Source: Flavobacteriaceae bacterium (GTDB lineage Bacteria > Bacteroidota > Bacteroidia > Flavobacteriales > Flavobacteriaceae). From it: a stretch of 39,660 nucleotides of DNA. This document shows, one piece after another, positions 1-9,712 of the stretch. A program made the position numbers and the translations under genes. The notes under the pieces are model-generated. The model was not told the DNA's origin and made no database searches. It was given only the letters and a program-made list of their open reading frames with translations. How positions within the stretch are numbered: the first letter of the stretch is position 1; each line of letters starts with the position of its first letter. The stretch lies in contig JALSLZ010000171.1 of assembly GCA_026988075.1 (NCBI GenBank), positions 1 through 39,660 of the forward strand, read 5' to 3'.

Positions 1-768
1 CGTTTTTCATCAACTGAATCTCCTTTTACAGAAGCAGAATTCAAATCAAAAACAAATGAAGAATTAACTGATACTTTATACGATGTTGTATACAAACATT
101 ACCAAGAAAAAATCAAAAGAAATGCGATTGCTGCATATCCTGTTATTAAAAATGTTTACGAAACTCAAGGCGATCAATACGAAAGAATTGTAGTTCCGTT
201 TACCGATGGCACAAAAACAATTCAAGTTGTTACAAACTTAAAAGAAGCTTACGAAAGTGAAGGGAAAGTTTTAATAACTGATTTTGAAAAAAATGTTTCT
301 TTATCAATTATTGACGAAGCTTGGAAAAATCATTTACGTAGAATGGATGATTTAAAAACTTCGGTTCAAAATGCCCAATATGAGCAAAAAGACCCTTTAT
401 TAATTTATAAATTTGAATCATTTAAGCTTTTTACAGCAATGCTTAACGATATTAATAAAGAAGTACTTTCGTTTTTATTAAAAGGAGAATTACCAAATCA
501 AAACCCAAATCAAGTAAGCGAAGCAAAAGAAAGACAACGTGAAAAAGTAAAGTTATCAAAAGCAGAGTTTAATAACCCTGCCGAAAATATGCAAACCAAT
601 CAACCTGAACAACCACAAATTACAGAAACAATTGTTAGAACCGAAAAAAAGATTGGAAGAAATGATCGAGTTGAAATTAGAAATGTAATGAATGGTGAAA
701 GCAAAACCGTTAAGTACAAACAAGCTATACCTTTATTAGAAAAAGGAACTTGGGTTTTAGTGGATTAA
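1..768 (+). CDS. secA: Preprotein translocase subunit SecA, C-terminal part (5' end outside window)
   Basis: Frame 1 is open from base 1 (RFSSTESPFTEAEFKSKTNEELTD...DEAWKNHLRRMDDLKTSVQNAQYEQKDPLLIYKFESFKLF), matching the SecA helical scaffold/C-terminal region; ends ESKTVKYKQAIPLLEKGTWVLVD*. The listed ORF at 343 is only an internal Met. Confidence 0.93.
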   Translation, partial: RFSSTESPFTEAEFKSKTNEELTDTLYDVVYKHYQEKIKRNAIAAYPVIKNVYETQGDQYERIVVPFTDGTKTIQVVTNLKEAYESEGKVLITDFEKNVSLSIIDEAWKNHLRRMDDLKTSVQNAQYEQKDPLLIYKFESFKLFTAMLNDINKEVLSFLLKGELPNQNPNQVSEAKERQREKVKLSKAEFNNPAENMQTNQPEQPQITETIVRTEKKIGRNDRVEIRNVMNGESKTVKYKQAIPLLEKGTWVLVD

Positions 769-790
769 TTTTACTCTTTTTATCCTATAA

Positions 791-824
791 AAAAGTCCTT
801 GTAATTAAAATGACAAGGACTTTT
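791..824 (+). terminator. Rho-independent terminator after secA
   Basis: Perfect inverted repeat aaaagtccttgt / acaaggactttt with a 10-nt loop, followed by a T-rich run. Confidence 0.75.
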
Positions 825-1016
825 CTTAACACAATTAAATTTTGAAATGCACTAAATAAATTTGAAATATTTTATGTTTTACAATCTTCAAATTTTAAGC
901 ATCGCAATAGCTATAGTTGAAATTTTAAGTGCGAAAAAACGTGAAAAGACAAATAATTTATAGCGTGTTTTGATGTTGAATTGGTAAAACAAATACTCAC
1001 AACAAACTCTATCTAA

Positions 1017-1055
1017 AAAACGCCCTTTATTTGTAATACAAATAAAGGGCGTTTT
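1017..1055 (-). terminator. Strong hairpin terminator downstream of the beta-barrel gene, possibly bidirectional
   Basis: 18-bp perfect stem aaaacgccctttatttgt / acaaataaagggcgtttt with a 3-nt loop. Confidence 0.75.
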
Positions 1056-1076
1056 AAATAGACAACAGAATATATC

Positions 1077-1703
1077 CTAATAGAATTTATAGCCTAAAGA
1101 AATTTGCGCAACAGCGTTATTACCTTTTAAAGTGATATCGTTTTCTGTTTTATATATATTGGCTAATCCGTAACTATAACGTAAATTAACATTCATACCA
1201 TTATCAAATTCATAACTTGCTCCTAAATTTATACCATAATCAAATGTATTCATAGAGTCTTTAGTGTCTGTCCATTCGTATTTTCCATCACTTTTTTTAG
1301 CAAATAGCAAATATCCAACTTGTGGTCCAGCATCAATACTTATCATATCCGTTACAAAATAACGTACCATAATTGGCAAAATAACATAGTGATTGTTGTT
1401 TTTAAACGAACCTGTTTTTACATCTTCCATATAATATGGCAATTCAGGGTTGTCGTTATTTTGATAAGAGCCTGTTTGCGAACCTTGCATAGAATAAAGT
1501 AATTCAGGTTGCAATGAAAAAAAATCTGATAAGGCAATTTCGGCAACTGCGCCTACATGCATTGCTGGTTTTATACCACTAAAACTATTATCGCCATAGA
1601 TGTTAGATAAATTTGCACCTACTTTAAAACCATAATATGTTTGGGAATTACAATTAATACTTGATAAACTTACAATTACAATGAATACTAAAAAGTGTTT
1701 CAT
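1077..1703 (-). CDS. Porin family / outer-membrane beta-barrel protein (PorT/OMP_b-brl type)
   Basis: Signal peptide, then QTYYGFKVGANLSNIYGD and C-terminal NLRYSYGLANI...AQISLGYKFY; ends in an aromatic residue. Confidence 0.8.
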   Translation of the reverse strand: MKHFLVFIVIVSLSSINCNSQTYYGFKVGANLSNIYGDNSFSGIKPAMHVGAVAEIALSDFFSLQPELLYSMQGSQTGSYQNNDNPELPYYMEDVKTGSFKNNNHYVILPIMVRYFVTDMISIDAGPQVGYLLFAKKSDGKYEWTDTKDSMNTFDYGINLGASYEFDNGMNVNLRYSYGLANIYKTENDITLKGNNAVAQISLGYKFY

Positions 1704-1934
1704 AAAATATATTTTAAGGGATTTTGATTACAAAAATAATATATTTTAATGAAATATCATTAATGTAGCAAATTTCTTTTTTACAGCAATTAATACTTTC
1801 TATGATTTAAAGCAAATTAGTCAAATAAAATTTGCGTTTTTAACGTTAATACGAATCATTCACGGTTAAAATGCAAAACATAACATCAAAAATTAGTATC
1901 AGAAATAATTGATTCATTAAAAAACTTACAATAT

Positions 1935-2972
1935 TTACTTTACGTATTGCACTTCTGCTAAAGGTTTTTCAAATATTTCTGTAAATCCTTGTGCTTTCAT
2001 CCATTGATCGGAATATATTTTACCCATATATCTTGAACCAGAATCAGGAAATATTACAACAACATGAGAATTTTTATCAAAATAACCTTCGTCTGCGTAT
2101 AAATTAACAGCTTCTAAAGCTGCTCCACTTGTGTAACCTACAAACATACCTTCTTGTAGCGCTAATTCTCTACCTCTATATGCTGCGTTTTCATCAGTTA
2201 CTTTCATGAATTTATCAATTAAATTAAAATCCATTGCTGTAGGTACTAAGTTTTTACCCAAACCTTCTATTCTGTAAGGGAAAATTTCATTTTTATCAAA
2301 AATACCCGTTTCATGGTACTTTTGTAATCCTGATCCATAGGCATCAACCCCTAAAATTTTAATTTGTGGGTTTTTTTCTTTCAAATATCTTGCTATTCCA
2401 GAAATGGTTCCACCTGTTGCACTTGCAGCAACAACATGTGTTACCTTACCTTTTGTTTGTTCCCAAATTTCTACCCCTGAAGAAAAATAATGTGCTGTCG
2501 TATTTAACGCATTAAAATATTGATTTATATAAATTGAGTTTGGAGTTTCTTTGTGTAGTTTTTTTGCTACTTCGTAATAAGACCTTGGATCATCAGCTGC
2601 TACTTCTGAAGGACAGACATAAACTTTTGCACCTAAAGTTCTTAGCATATTAATTTTATCTTCAGTTGCTTTGTCTTTTACTGCCAAAACTACTTTATAC
2701 CCTTTTACTGCACCAACCATTGCCAAACTAAAACCTGTATTACCAGATGTTGTTTCAATAATTGTATCTCCTGGCTTTAATTTACCTTCTTGCTCTGCTC
2801 GTTCAACAATATATAAAGCAATTCTATCTTTTACAGAATCACCTGGATTGAATGATTCTATTTTAGCATAAAAATTTCCTTCTAAATTAGCTGTTACTTT
2901 ATTTAATCTTACTAATGGTGTATTACCTACCAAATCAAGAACACTATCTGAAATCTCAGTATTGTTTTTCAT
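1935..2972 (-). CDS. PLP-dependent cysteine synthase family protein
   Basis: [23 protein letters not shown] (PLP Lys region), [10 protein letters not shown] and GTGGTISG-like [14 protein letters not shown]. Confidence 0.9.
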   Translation of the reverse strand: MKNNTEISDSVLDLVGNTPLVRLNKVTANLEGNFYAKIESFNPGDSVKDRIALYIVERAEQEGKLKPGDTIIETTSGNTGFSLAMVGAVKGYKVVLAVKDKATEDKINMLRTLGAKVYVCPSEVAADDPRSYYEVAKKLHKETPNSIYINQYFNALNTTAHYFSSGVEIWEQTKGKVTHVVAASATGGTISGIARYLKEKNPQIKILGVDAYGSGLQKYHETGIFDKNEIFPYRIEGLGKNLVPTAMDFNLIDKFMKVTDENAAYRGRELALQEGMFVGYTSGAALEAVNLYADEGYFDKNSHVVVIFPDSGSRYMGKIYSDQWMKAQGFTEIFEKPLAEVQYVK

Positions 2973-3182
2973 TTATGATTGTTTTAATATACATAATATA
3001 ATCTACAAAATTACTAAAAAAAAATCACATAGAAACTTGTAAAAAACACATATTAACAACTTCAACAATCATACCAACTTTAGAATACAATAATTTTGAA
3101 ATTGATATGATTGTTTTTATCTAAAAAACGATACTACAATGATTGACTACAACACGCAATCATTTTACACTTATTAAAAAAA

Positions 3183-3557
3183 TCACAATTCAATTTCATT
3201 ATAAGTAGCAATGATATTTGGAATAATCATATGTAATAATGTACCATAAACCACTTTTGACTTATCTATTAAACATCCTAAAACATGTACATCTCCAAGA
3301 TTAACCATTAATAAAAGTGCATTCATTTCTAAATCTACAAAATGGTATTTACCAACTGGCGGTAAGCCTAAAATTTCAATATTCTCTTCTAAGTTCAGCA
3401 TTACTTTTCCTATTCTGGAAGAAAATTCTGCATTATGATTAATCCCTGCAATAGATAATAAGCTTTTCTTTTCCCACAAATCACAAGAAAGTAGTGCCTC
3501 GCCTAAGACGATACCAAATTCATCTACCAACTGTTTTAAATTGTTATTCATAGTCAA
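3183..3557 (-). CDS. Roadblock/LC7-like small protein
   Basis: 124 aa; the alpha/beta pattern and the segment YHFVDLEMNALLLMVNLGDVHVLGCLIDKSKVVYGTLLHMIIPNII resemble the roadblock/LC7 core. Recognised by eye only. Confidence 0.5.
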   Translation of the reverse strand: MTMNNNLKQLVDEFGIVLGEALLSCDLWEKKSLLSIAGINHNAEFSSRIGKVMLNLEENIEILGLPPVGKYHFVDLEMNALLLMVNLGDVHVLGCLIDKSKVVYGTLLHMIIPNIIATYNEIEL

Positions 3558-3573
3558 AAAAAATTACACTTCA

Positions 3574-4557
3574 TTAAAACTCTTCTACATTTAACACTAC
3601 CAATGTTTGATTTAACAATTGATAGCCTATTTCGCCAAATGTAATAGGTCCTTTTACATTATTTATTTTTTTTCCCTCTAATTCTCCGTATAAATAGTTT
3701 AAAATACAGTTACATGAAAATTCATTATCAGCACTTAAGCTTTTTGTTTTTTCATCAAATTCACCAATGTAGTTTGGTAGATTTTTAGGGAATTTGTAAG
3801 ATTTACTTTGAAAAACTGGCGCAAAGAAACTCACCTCTCCTTTTTCAGCATTAACCTCTTTTATACTCACATTAATAGAAGCACCTGAGTAGTCTGCTAT
3901 TAAAGGTAATTTAGTATCTATTTTATTATCTTCAATATATTTTGCTAAATTTGCATCCTTTCCATTTATCATACAATTTATAACATTAAAGCTATTATTG
4001 TAAAATTTAATCTCATCGTTTGAAACTTCTGGTTGAAAGATATTTACAATATCAATTTGAGCAAACATATTTTCTGGCAATTTAACATGAATAGCAACCG
4101 CTTTGTCTTCGAATATTTCTCCTGTTTGACCAAAATAAGTCTTAGGTGTATCTTTAGAACTCAAGTCCATTCCTGCAATCCAACCAACAATTGGATTGTC
4201 GTACAAACCATTAATATCTTCTGCCTGAACACTATATTCTTCGTGTACTTTTTGAAATGGTGGTATAATTAATAGCGTATAACCATTTTTATAAGAATCT
4301 TCTACTATTTGAGTAATCGTATTTTCATCATAAAAGCACATTCTGTAATCTTCATTATACGTTTTAATTTCATTTACAAAAATTAAATTTTGATTAAATT
4401 TTCCAACATCACTATCCATAAAATAAGGTATCGTTCCTGCAACCCAATTTCCAAGAGGAAGCTCTTTTAATACTCTTTCGTCTCCAGCTAAACTCAAAAC
4501 AAACCCTTGTTTTATAAAAGCTACGACTTCTTCAAATGTATATAATTTACTTTCCAT
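3574..4557 (-). CDS. FIST_C-like sensory-domain protein (uncharacterised)
   Basis: 327 aa; C-terminal SCNCILNYLYGELEGKKINNVKGPITFGEIGYQLLNQTLVVL resembles the FIST_C ending (G..tfGEi....l.NqT..vl). N-terminal LAGDERVLKELPLGNWVAGTIPYF. Confidence 0.5.
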   Translation of the reverse strand: MESKLYTFEEVVAFIKQGFVLSLAGDERVLKELPLGNWVAGTIPYFMDSDVGKFNQNLIFVNEIKTYNEDYRMCFYDENTITQIVEDSYKNGYTLLIIPPFQKVHEEYSVQAEDINGLYDNPIVGWIAGMDLSSKDTPKTYFGQTGEIFEDKAVAIHVKLPENMFAQIDIVNIFQPEVSNDEIKFYNNSFNVINCMINGKDANLAKYIEDNKIDTKLPLIADYSGASINVSIKEVNAEKGEVSFFAPVFQSKSYKFPKNLPNYIGEFDEKTKSLSADNEFSCNCILNYLYGELEGKKINNVKGPITFGEIGYQLLNQTLVVLNVEEF

Positions 4558-5195
4558 TATTTATTACTTTTAAAAATATTAAAAAATGACCAACTTTCTT
4601 TTTCTTGTTTTTCAGCTTGCTTTTCAGCTTGACCTTCAACTTGACTTTCTATTTCATCTATTTTCTGAACCACTTCGTACAATGCTGTATTTTTCTTCCT
4701 TAAATATATATTATCTTCTTGTAAGGTAATAATAAGCTTATTTTTTTCTTGTATCTCTTTTTCTTTTTGATCTACAGATTTTTTATAAAACTCAACTTCT
4801 TTTTCTAATTTAAATAAAGTCATCAAATCTTTTGCTTGCAGATCTTCTTGAATAGGCGCATCAGCATTTTGTTCTTCAATCTTAACTACTGGTTTTTCTA
4901 AATAATCATCTCCAAAAATACTTTTTATATCTTCAGCCATGTTTTTTGCTTTACTAAATTTAGTACACAATGCATACAAATCATCTATTGCAGTTTCAAT
5001 AGATATTGTTCCTTTCTGAATTTGATTTTTTACTTGTGTAATTTTCATCTGAAAGAAAAAATTCTTCAGCTGAACATTTAACTTTCCCGATAGCAGTTCA
5101 TGCCATTCTACATGGTCTTTAGATGGAATAATCATAATATTGTATTTTATAATTGAGTTATAGGGATTGAGGGATTCGTAATTTATCATTAACAA
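4557..5195 (-). CDS. Coiled-coil protein, first gene of the FIST-like/roadblock operon
   Basis: Long charged heptad-rich segment (KLEKEVEFYKKSVDQKEKEIQEKNKLIITLQEDNIYLRKKN) and C-terminal WSFFNIFKSNK. Likely true start is the internal Met at 5135 (MIIPSKDHVEWHELLSGKL). Its stop abuts the start of the FIST-like gene. Confidence 0.65.
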   Translation of the reverse strand: MLMINYESLNPYNSIIKYNIMIIPSKDHVEWHELLSGKLNVQLKNFFFQMKITQVKNQIQKGTISIETAIDDLYALCTKFSKAKNMAEDIKSIFGDDYLEKPVVKIEEQNADAPIQEDLQAKDLMTLFKLEKEVEFYKKSVDQKEKEIQEKNKLIITLQEDNIYLRKKNTALYEVVQKIDEIESQVEGQAEKQAEKQEKESWSFFNIFKSNK

Positions 5196-5253
5196 TAGTA
5201 CAAATATAGTAATTATTTATCAATTCTACCATGAATACTGTAAAAAAACACAA

Positions 5254-5316
5254 GATGTTAGATGTTAGATGTTAGATGTTAAATGTTAAATGTTAAATGT
5301 TAAATGTTAAAGTCTA
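5254..5316. repeat. Tandem heptamer array: 4x GATGTTA + 4x AATGTTA + 1 degenerate AAGTCTA
   Basis: Read directly; 9 units of 7 bp without indels, intergenic between holA and the coiled-coil gene. Confidence 0.95.
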
Positions 5317-5361
5317 AAATTACTCTACAAACAACACACTAACAATCAAAATATTAAACAA

Positions 5362-6360
5362 CTAATGCATTATTTTAAAAAGCAATTCTTTTAAAATATC
5401 ATCTTTAGCATAAAGACTTGCGCCAACACCTTTACTTTTCATATCTGCTTCATGAAGCATTGATATAATTTGCGATACTTTTCGCATGGGATAATTTTTA
5501 GAAGCATCAAAATATTCTGTCACAAAAAAAGGATTAACACCTAATTTTCTCGCTACATTATTTTGCGATTTATCAGACAAACCATGTAATAACAATAATT
5601 TTGTAAACAAATCATTCAATAAAGAAATTGTTACCACTAATGGATTTGCACGTTCGTTTTCTTTAAAATAATTAATAATTTTATTTGCTTTTACAATTTG
5701 CTTTTTACTAATTGCTTTTCGCAATTCAAAATTATTGTAATCTTTACTAATACCTATATTGGTTTCAATATCTTGCGGACTTATAACGGTTTCATTTGAA
5801 AGAACTATCATTAATTTATTAAGCTCATTATTAATTTTACTTAAGTCAGTTCCTAAAAATTCAACCAGCATCATTACCGCTTTGGGTTCTATTTTATAAT
5901 CTTTAGATGATAAGTTTTTTCTAATAAAATCACCTATTTGATTCTCGTACATTTTTTTACTTTCAAACAATACAAAACCTTTCTTTTTTATTGTTTTTGC
6001 TAATTTTTTTCGAGCATCTAATTTTTTATATTTGTAATTAATGACTAAAACTGTTGTTGGCTGTGGATTTTCAACATAGCTTATCAATTTTTCTATTGTT
6101 CTTGACAAATCTTGAGCTTCCTTAACAATAATCACTTGCTTTTCTGCCATCATAGGGAAACGCTTTGCATTAGATATGATTTCTTCTACAGCAACATCTC
6201 TTCCGTAAAGAACCATTTGATTAAAGCCTTTTTCGTCTTCTGACAAAACATTTTTCTCAATATAATCAGATATTTTATCAATAAAATATGCCTCTTCACC
6301 CATTAAAAAATAAATGGGCTTGAGGTTACCTTTTTTTATATCTGCTAATATTGAATTCAA
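5362..6360 (-). CDS. holA: DNA polymerase III subunit delta
   Basis: KPIYFLMGEEAYFIDKISDYIE, KQVIIVKEAQDL, TVLVINYKYKKLDARKKLAKTIKKKG: typical HolA pattern. Confidence 0.88.
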   Translation of the reverse strand: MNSILADIKKGNLKPIYFLMGEEAYFIDKISDYIEKNVLSEDEKGFNQMVLYGRDVAVEEIISNAKRFPMMAEKQVIIVKEAQDLSRTIEKLISYVENPQPTTVLVINYKYKKLDARKKLAKTIKKKGFVLFESKKMYENQIGDFIRKNLSSKDYKIEPKAVMMLVEFLGTDLSKINNELNKLMIVLSNETVISPQDIETNIGISKDYNNFELRKAISKKQIVKANKIINYFKENERANPLVVTISLLNDLFTKLLLLHGLSDKSQNNVARKLGVNPFFVTEYFDASKNYPMRKVSQIISMLHEADMKSKGVGASLYAKDDILKELLFKIMH

Positions 6361-6382
6361 TTATAAATATTTAAATTATATT

Positions 6383-7831
6383 TTAGTAATAGGTATATCT
6401 TCTTACTTTAGCAACATATTTAGCCAATCTTATTACTTGATGAGAATAGCCATATTCATTGTCGTACCAAACGTACAACACTACGTTTTTTCCGTCTTCG
6501 GTAGAAATTGTTGCTTTACTATCAAAAATTGAAGGTGCTGGAGACCCAACAATATCACTCGAAACCAATTCGTGACTCATTGCATATTTTAATTGCTCTA
6601 CCAAATTACCTTCTAAAGCATATTTTCTCATTACTGAATTTATAGCTTCAACACTTGCTGGCTTTTCTAATCGTAGATTCAAAATGGCTAACGAACCATT
6701 TGGTACTGGTACACGAATAGCATTTGACGTAAGTTTACTTTCTAAGCTTGGTATTACTTTAGACACAGCTTTACCTGCACCAGTTTCGGTAATTACCATA
6801 TTTAAACCAGCAGCTCTACCTCTACGGTATTTTTTATGCATATTATCTACCAAATTTTGATCGTTTGTATAGGCATGAATAGTTTCTAAATGCCCACTTT
6901 CTAAGCCAAAACTATCTTCAATTACATTTAAAACTGGTGCAATTGCATTTGTAGTACAAGATGCTGCTGAAAAAATACTAACTTCATCAGGGTTGCTCTT
7001 TTTATGATTTACACCGTAAACAATATTCGGAATTCCTTTTCCTGGAGCAGTTAATAATACTTTATCTACACCTTTACAATTAAGATGTCTTTGCAAGGCT
7101 TCTTTATCTCTAAATGCACCTGTATTATCAATTACTAACGAATTATTAATACCGTATTTTGTATAATCAATATCTTCTGGCTGTTGTGCTTGAATCATAT
7201 AAACAGTAGTACCATTAATTATAAGTGCACTGCGTTCAAAATCAGTTTGTACTACACCCGAAAAATCACCATGAACTGAATCGTTTCTCAATAAAGCCGC
7301 TCTTTTTTCTAAAATAACTGGCGTTAATTCGCCACGAGTAACAATAGCACGTAACCTCATTTGTTTTCCTTTACCTGCTTTTGACATCAACTCTCTGGCA
7401 ACCAACCTTCCAATTCTCCCAAAACCATACAGAACAACATCTTTTGGTTGAAAATCATCTGAAGAATATGCGTCTTTCAATCTTTCTTTTACAAATTCCA
7501 AAACATTATCCGATTTACCTTCATCTAAATGGTATTCAAATGACAACTTACCAATATCTAATTTTGAAGGTGGGATTTCTAATTTTAAAATGGCTCTTGA
7601 AATTTCTAATGCATCAAAAATCGAAATCGGTTTTTGAACAAATTTACTTGAGTATTCTAATAAATTTAATATTTCGCTAACATTTCGGTTTATTAATTGG
7701 TTTCTAAACATAACCAACTCCGTTGACTTATCAAACCATAAATCTGAAACGTTTTTAATAAATTCTACCGTAGCTCGTCTACGATCAGTTTGAAAGGATA
7801 ATTCTTTTTCGTAATTGTGTTCTATTGACAT
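6383..7831 (-). CDS. Glyceraldehyde-3-phosphate dehydrogenase, long Bacteroidota-type form
   Basis: VVLYGFGRIGRLVARELM, catalytic ASCTTNAIAP and WYDNEYGYSHQ. Start set at MSIEHNYEKELSF (7831) because a promoter (7883-7912) overlaps the ORF-track start at 7885. Confidence 0.92.
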   Translation of the reverse strand: MSIEHNYEKELSFQTDRRRATVEFIKNVSDLWFDKSTELVMFRNQLINRNVSEILNLLEYSSKFVQKPISIFDALEISRAILKLEIPPSKLDIGKLSFEYHLDEGKSDNVLEFVKERLKDAYSSDDFQPKDVVLYGFGRIGRLVARELMSKAGKGKQMRLRAIVTRGELTPVILEKRAALLRNDSVHGDFSGVVQTDFERSALIINGTTVYMIQAQQPEDIDYTKYGINNSLVIDNTGAFRDKEALQRHLNCKGVDKVLLTAPGKGIPNIVYGVNHKKSNPDEVSIFSAASCTTNAIAPVLNVIEDSFGLESGHLETIHAYTNDQNLVDNMHKKYRRGRAAGLNMVITETGAGKAVSKVIPSLESKLTSNAIRVPVPNGSLAILNLRLEKPASVEAINSVMRKYALEGNLVEQLKYAMSHELVSSDIVGSPAPSIFDSKATISTEDGKNVVLYVWYDNEYGYSHQVIRLAKYVAKVRRYTYY

Positions 7832-7882
7832 TTTTATTTTAATTAAAAGATTAAAAAATTGAATGGTAATTTGTTCTTTTTG

Positions 7883-7912
7883 CAAATTTAATCAAAAACA
7901 GACTGCTACAAA
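7883..7912 (-). promoter_or_regulatory. Bacteroidota-type promoter for GAPDH
   Basis: Minus strand -7 TAAATTTG (7890-7883) and upstream TTG (7911-7909), about 18 nt spacing. Confidence 0.6.
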
Positions 7913-7925
7913 GGTTTATTAACGA

Positions 7926-7955
7926 AAAAAAACATGTTTTGTCAACATGTTTTTT
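7926..7955 (-). terminator. Rho-independent terminator downstream of the Deg protease gene
   Basis: Inverted repeat aaaaaacatgtt / aacatgtttttt with a short loop, between the Deg stop (8021) and the GAPDH start. Confidence 0.65.
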
Positions 7956-8020
7956 AACACTTTATTTTACTACTTTCATTAGTTAATAAACATTATAGCA
8001 GTTTAATGCTACCTAATTAT

Positions 8021-9427
8021 CTATCTAAAAACATACCTTTCTCTTTCTCCTTTTAAATTAATCATTTCAATTCGCACTACATATTTACCTAAATAATCAG
8101 CTATTAATTGCTCTACATCTTTTGCAGAACTAACCGCAACATCATTAACAGATGTTATTATATAACCATCTTTCACACCGTAATTGATTAAATTTTCGTT
8201 TGTAATATTTGTAATTTTTACACCATTACTTATTTTATAATTTTCTAATTCTTTAACTGACAATCCTTCTAATCTAAACCCTAATTTAGATTTTAACAGT
8301 TCTTTTTTAGACAAAACCACATCTAAACTAATTTCAGAATCATCTCGTAACAAAGTAACATTTACAACATCGTTTGGCTCTTTAGAACGTAAAAAACCAG
8401 TTAAATCAGCATACGAAGCTATTTTTACATTATCAATTTTTGTTATTACATCTCCAGCTTGTATTCCTGCTTTTTCTGCCCCAGAATTTTCATTTACACC
8501 ACCTACATAAAACCCTTCAGAAATTGAAATGTCATAATGTTTTGATAAATTAGCATTCATTTCGCCTCCAGAAATACCAAGTTCTACCTCTTGTACATTT
8601 CCATAAACCAACAAATCATCAATTACTTTTTTTGCGATATTACTTGGCACAGCAAATGAATAACCAATAAACGAACCTGTTTTTGAAGAAATTGCGGTAT
8701 TAATACCTATTAATTCTCCTCGTGTATTTACCAATGCTCCACCACTATTACCTGGGTTTACTGCTGCATCAGTTTGAATAAAAGATTCCATATTCTTATT
8801 ACCTTCTAAATCTCTACCTTTTGCACTAACAATACCTGCTGTAACTGTTGACGTTAAATTATACGGATTACCAACTGCTAAAACCCATTCGCCAACTAAA
8901 ACATTATCCGAATTTGCAAAAGTCATAAATGGCAAATCATTTGCTTCTATTTTAATCAAAGCAATATCATTATTTTGATCTTTACCAATTAATTTTGCCT
9001 TATAGGTTTTTTTATTATTTAAGGTGATTACTATTTCTGTAGCGCCTTTTACAACATGATTATTTGTAACAATATAACCATCAGAAGAAATAATTACTCC
9101 TGAACCAGTACCAACTTGCGCATATTTTTTTGCTCCATAACCTCTTCCATAATAAAGTTCTGCATAAGGATCTCTAACCGTTTTAACCGAAGTATTTTTA
9201 ACATGTACAACTGCATCAACACTTTCTTTTGCCGCTTTTGTAAAATCTAATGCGTTTTCTGGCGCAAAATTAACTCCAGACAGATTACTGGTTTTAACAA
9301 TATTGGCATTTGCAACAAGTTTATTTGTTAATTTTTCTTCTTTTTCATTAATAAATGAAGTGTATAAAACTAAAGCAACAGCGCCTCCAATTAATGATGC
9401 CAAAACTAATGTAAATATTTTTTTCAT
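8021..9427 (-). CDS. HtrA/Deg-family periplasmic serine protease with two PDZ domains
   Basis: GTGSGVIISSDGYIVTNNHVV (His), NDIALIKIE (Asp), NPGNSGGALVN (Ser), followed by PDZ-like segments. Confidence 0.95.
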   Translation of the reverse strand: MKKIFTLVLASLIGGAVALVLYTSFINEKEEKLTNKLVANANIVKTSNLSGVNFAPENALDFTKAAKESVDAVVHVKNTSVKTVRDPYAELYYGRGYGAKKYAQVGTGSGVIISSDGYIVTNNHVVKGATEIVITLNNKKTYKAKLIGKDQNNDIALIKIEANDLPFMTFANSDNVLVGEWVLAVGNPYNLTSTVTAGIVSAKGRDLEGNKNMESFIQTDAAVNPGNSGGALVNTRGELIGINTAISSKTGSFIGYSFAVPSNIAKKVIDDLLVYGNVQEVELGISGGEMNANLSKHYDISISEGFYVGGVNENSGAEKAGIQAGDVITKIDNVKIASYADLTGFLRSKEPNDVVNVTLLRDDSEISLDVVLSKKELLKSKLGFRLEGLSVKELENYKISNGVKITNITNENLINYGVKDGYIITSVNDVAVSSAKDVEQLIADYLGKYVVRIEMINLKGERERYVFR

Positions 9428-9473
9428 TTTTTTTTAAAATTTAATTAAACATTCGTATTCTATATATTTAACC

Positions 9474-9505
9474 CAAAATTATTAAAAAATTGTATTGAAC
9501 ACCAA
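9474..9505 (-). promoter_or_regulatory. Bacteroidota-type promoter for the Deg protease gene
   Basis: Minus strand -7 TAATTTTG (9481-9474) and TTG (9505-9503), about 21 nt spacing. Confidence 0.45.
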
Positions 9506-9712
9506 TCATTAACGCTAATTAACTTTGTTTAACAATTTTTAACATTTTTATATTAAGGAATTGAGAATAGAGAATTGTAAAAAATATATTGTTAACGCAA
9601 ATCATTTCAGCTCTATTCTATAAATTTTACACAAACCAATTATATTCAATCGAAAAAGAGCAAACAATAATCAATATTTGCATTTCATAATTAAATTGCG
9701 CATTTTTGCTGT

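Noticed and set aside
1320-1502. Plus-strand 60-aa ORF within the beta-barrel gene
   Set aside because: Shadow ORF opposite a well-supported CDS. The same applies to the ORFs at 2671, 4033, 6314, 7381, 10115, 11200, 11537, 11682, 14069, 14868, 16757, 17240, 20697, 27585, 28413, 28866, 30350, 35111, 35335, 35966, 37062, 37396, 39096 and 39362.
3006-3013. -7-like TAATTTTG upstream of the cysteine synthase gene, and a similar one at 1731-1738 upstream of the beta-barrel gene
   Set aside because: No -33 TTG at suitable spacing; such 8-mers are frequent by chance in this AT-rich sequence.
3139-3164. Hairpin aatgattg...caatcatt as terminator of the roadblock operon
   Set aside because: Only an 8-bp stem with a 10-nt loop and no U-tract on the minus strand; not convincing.
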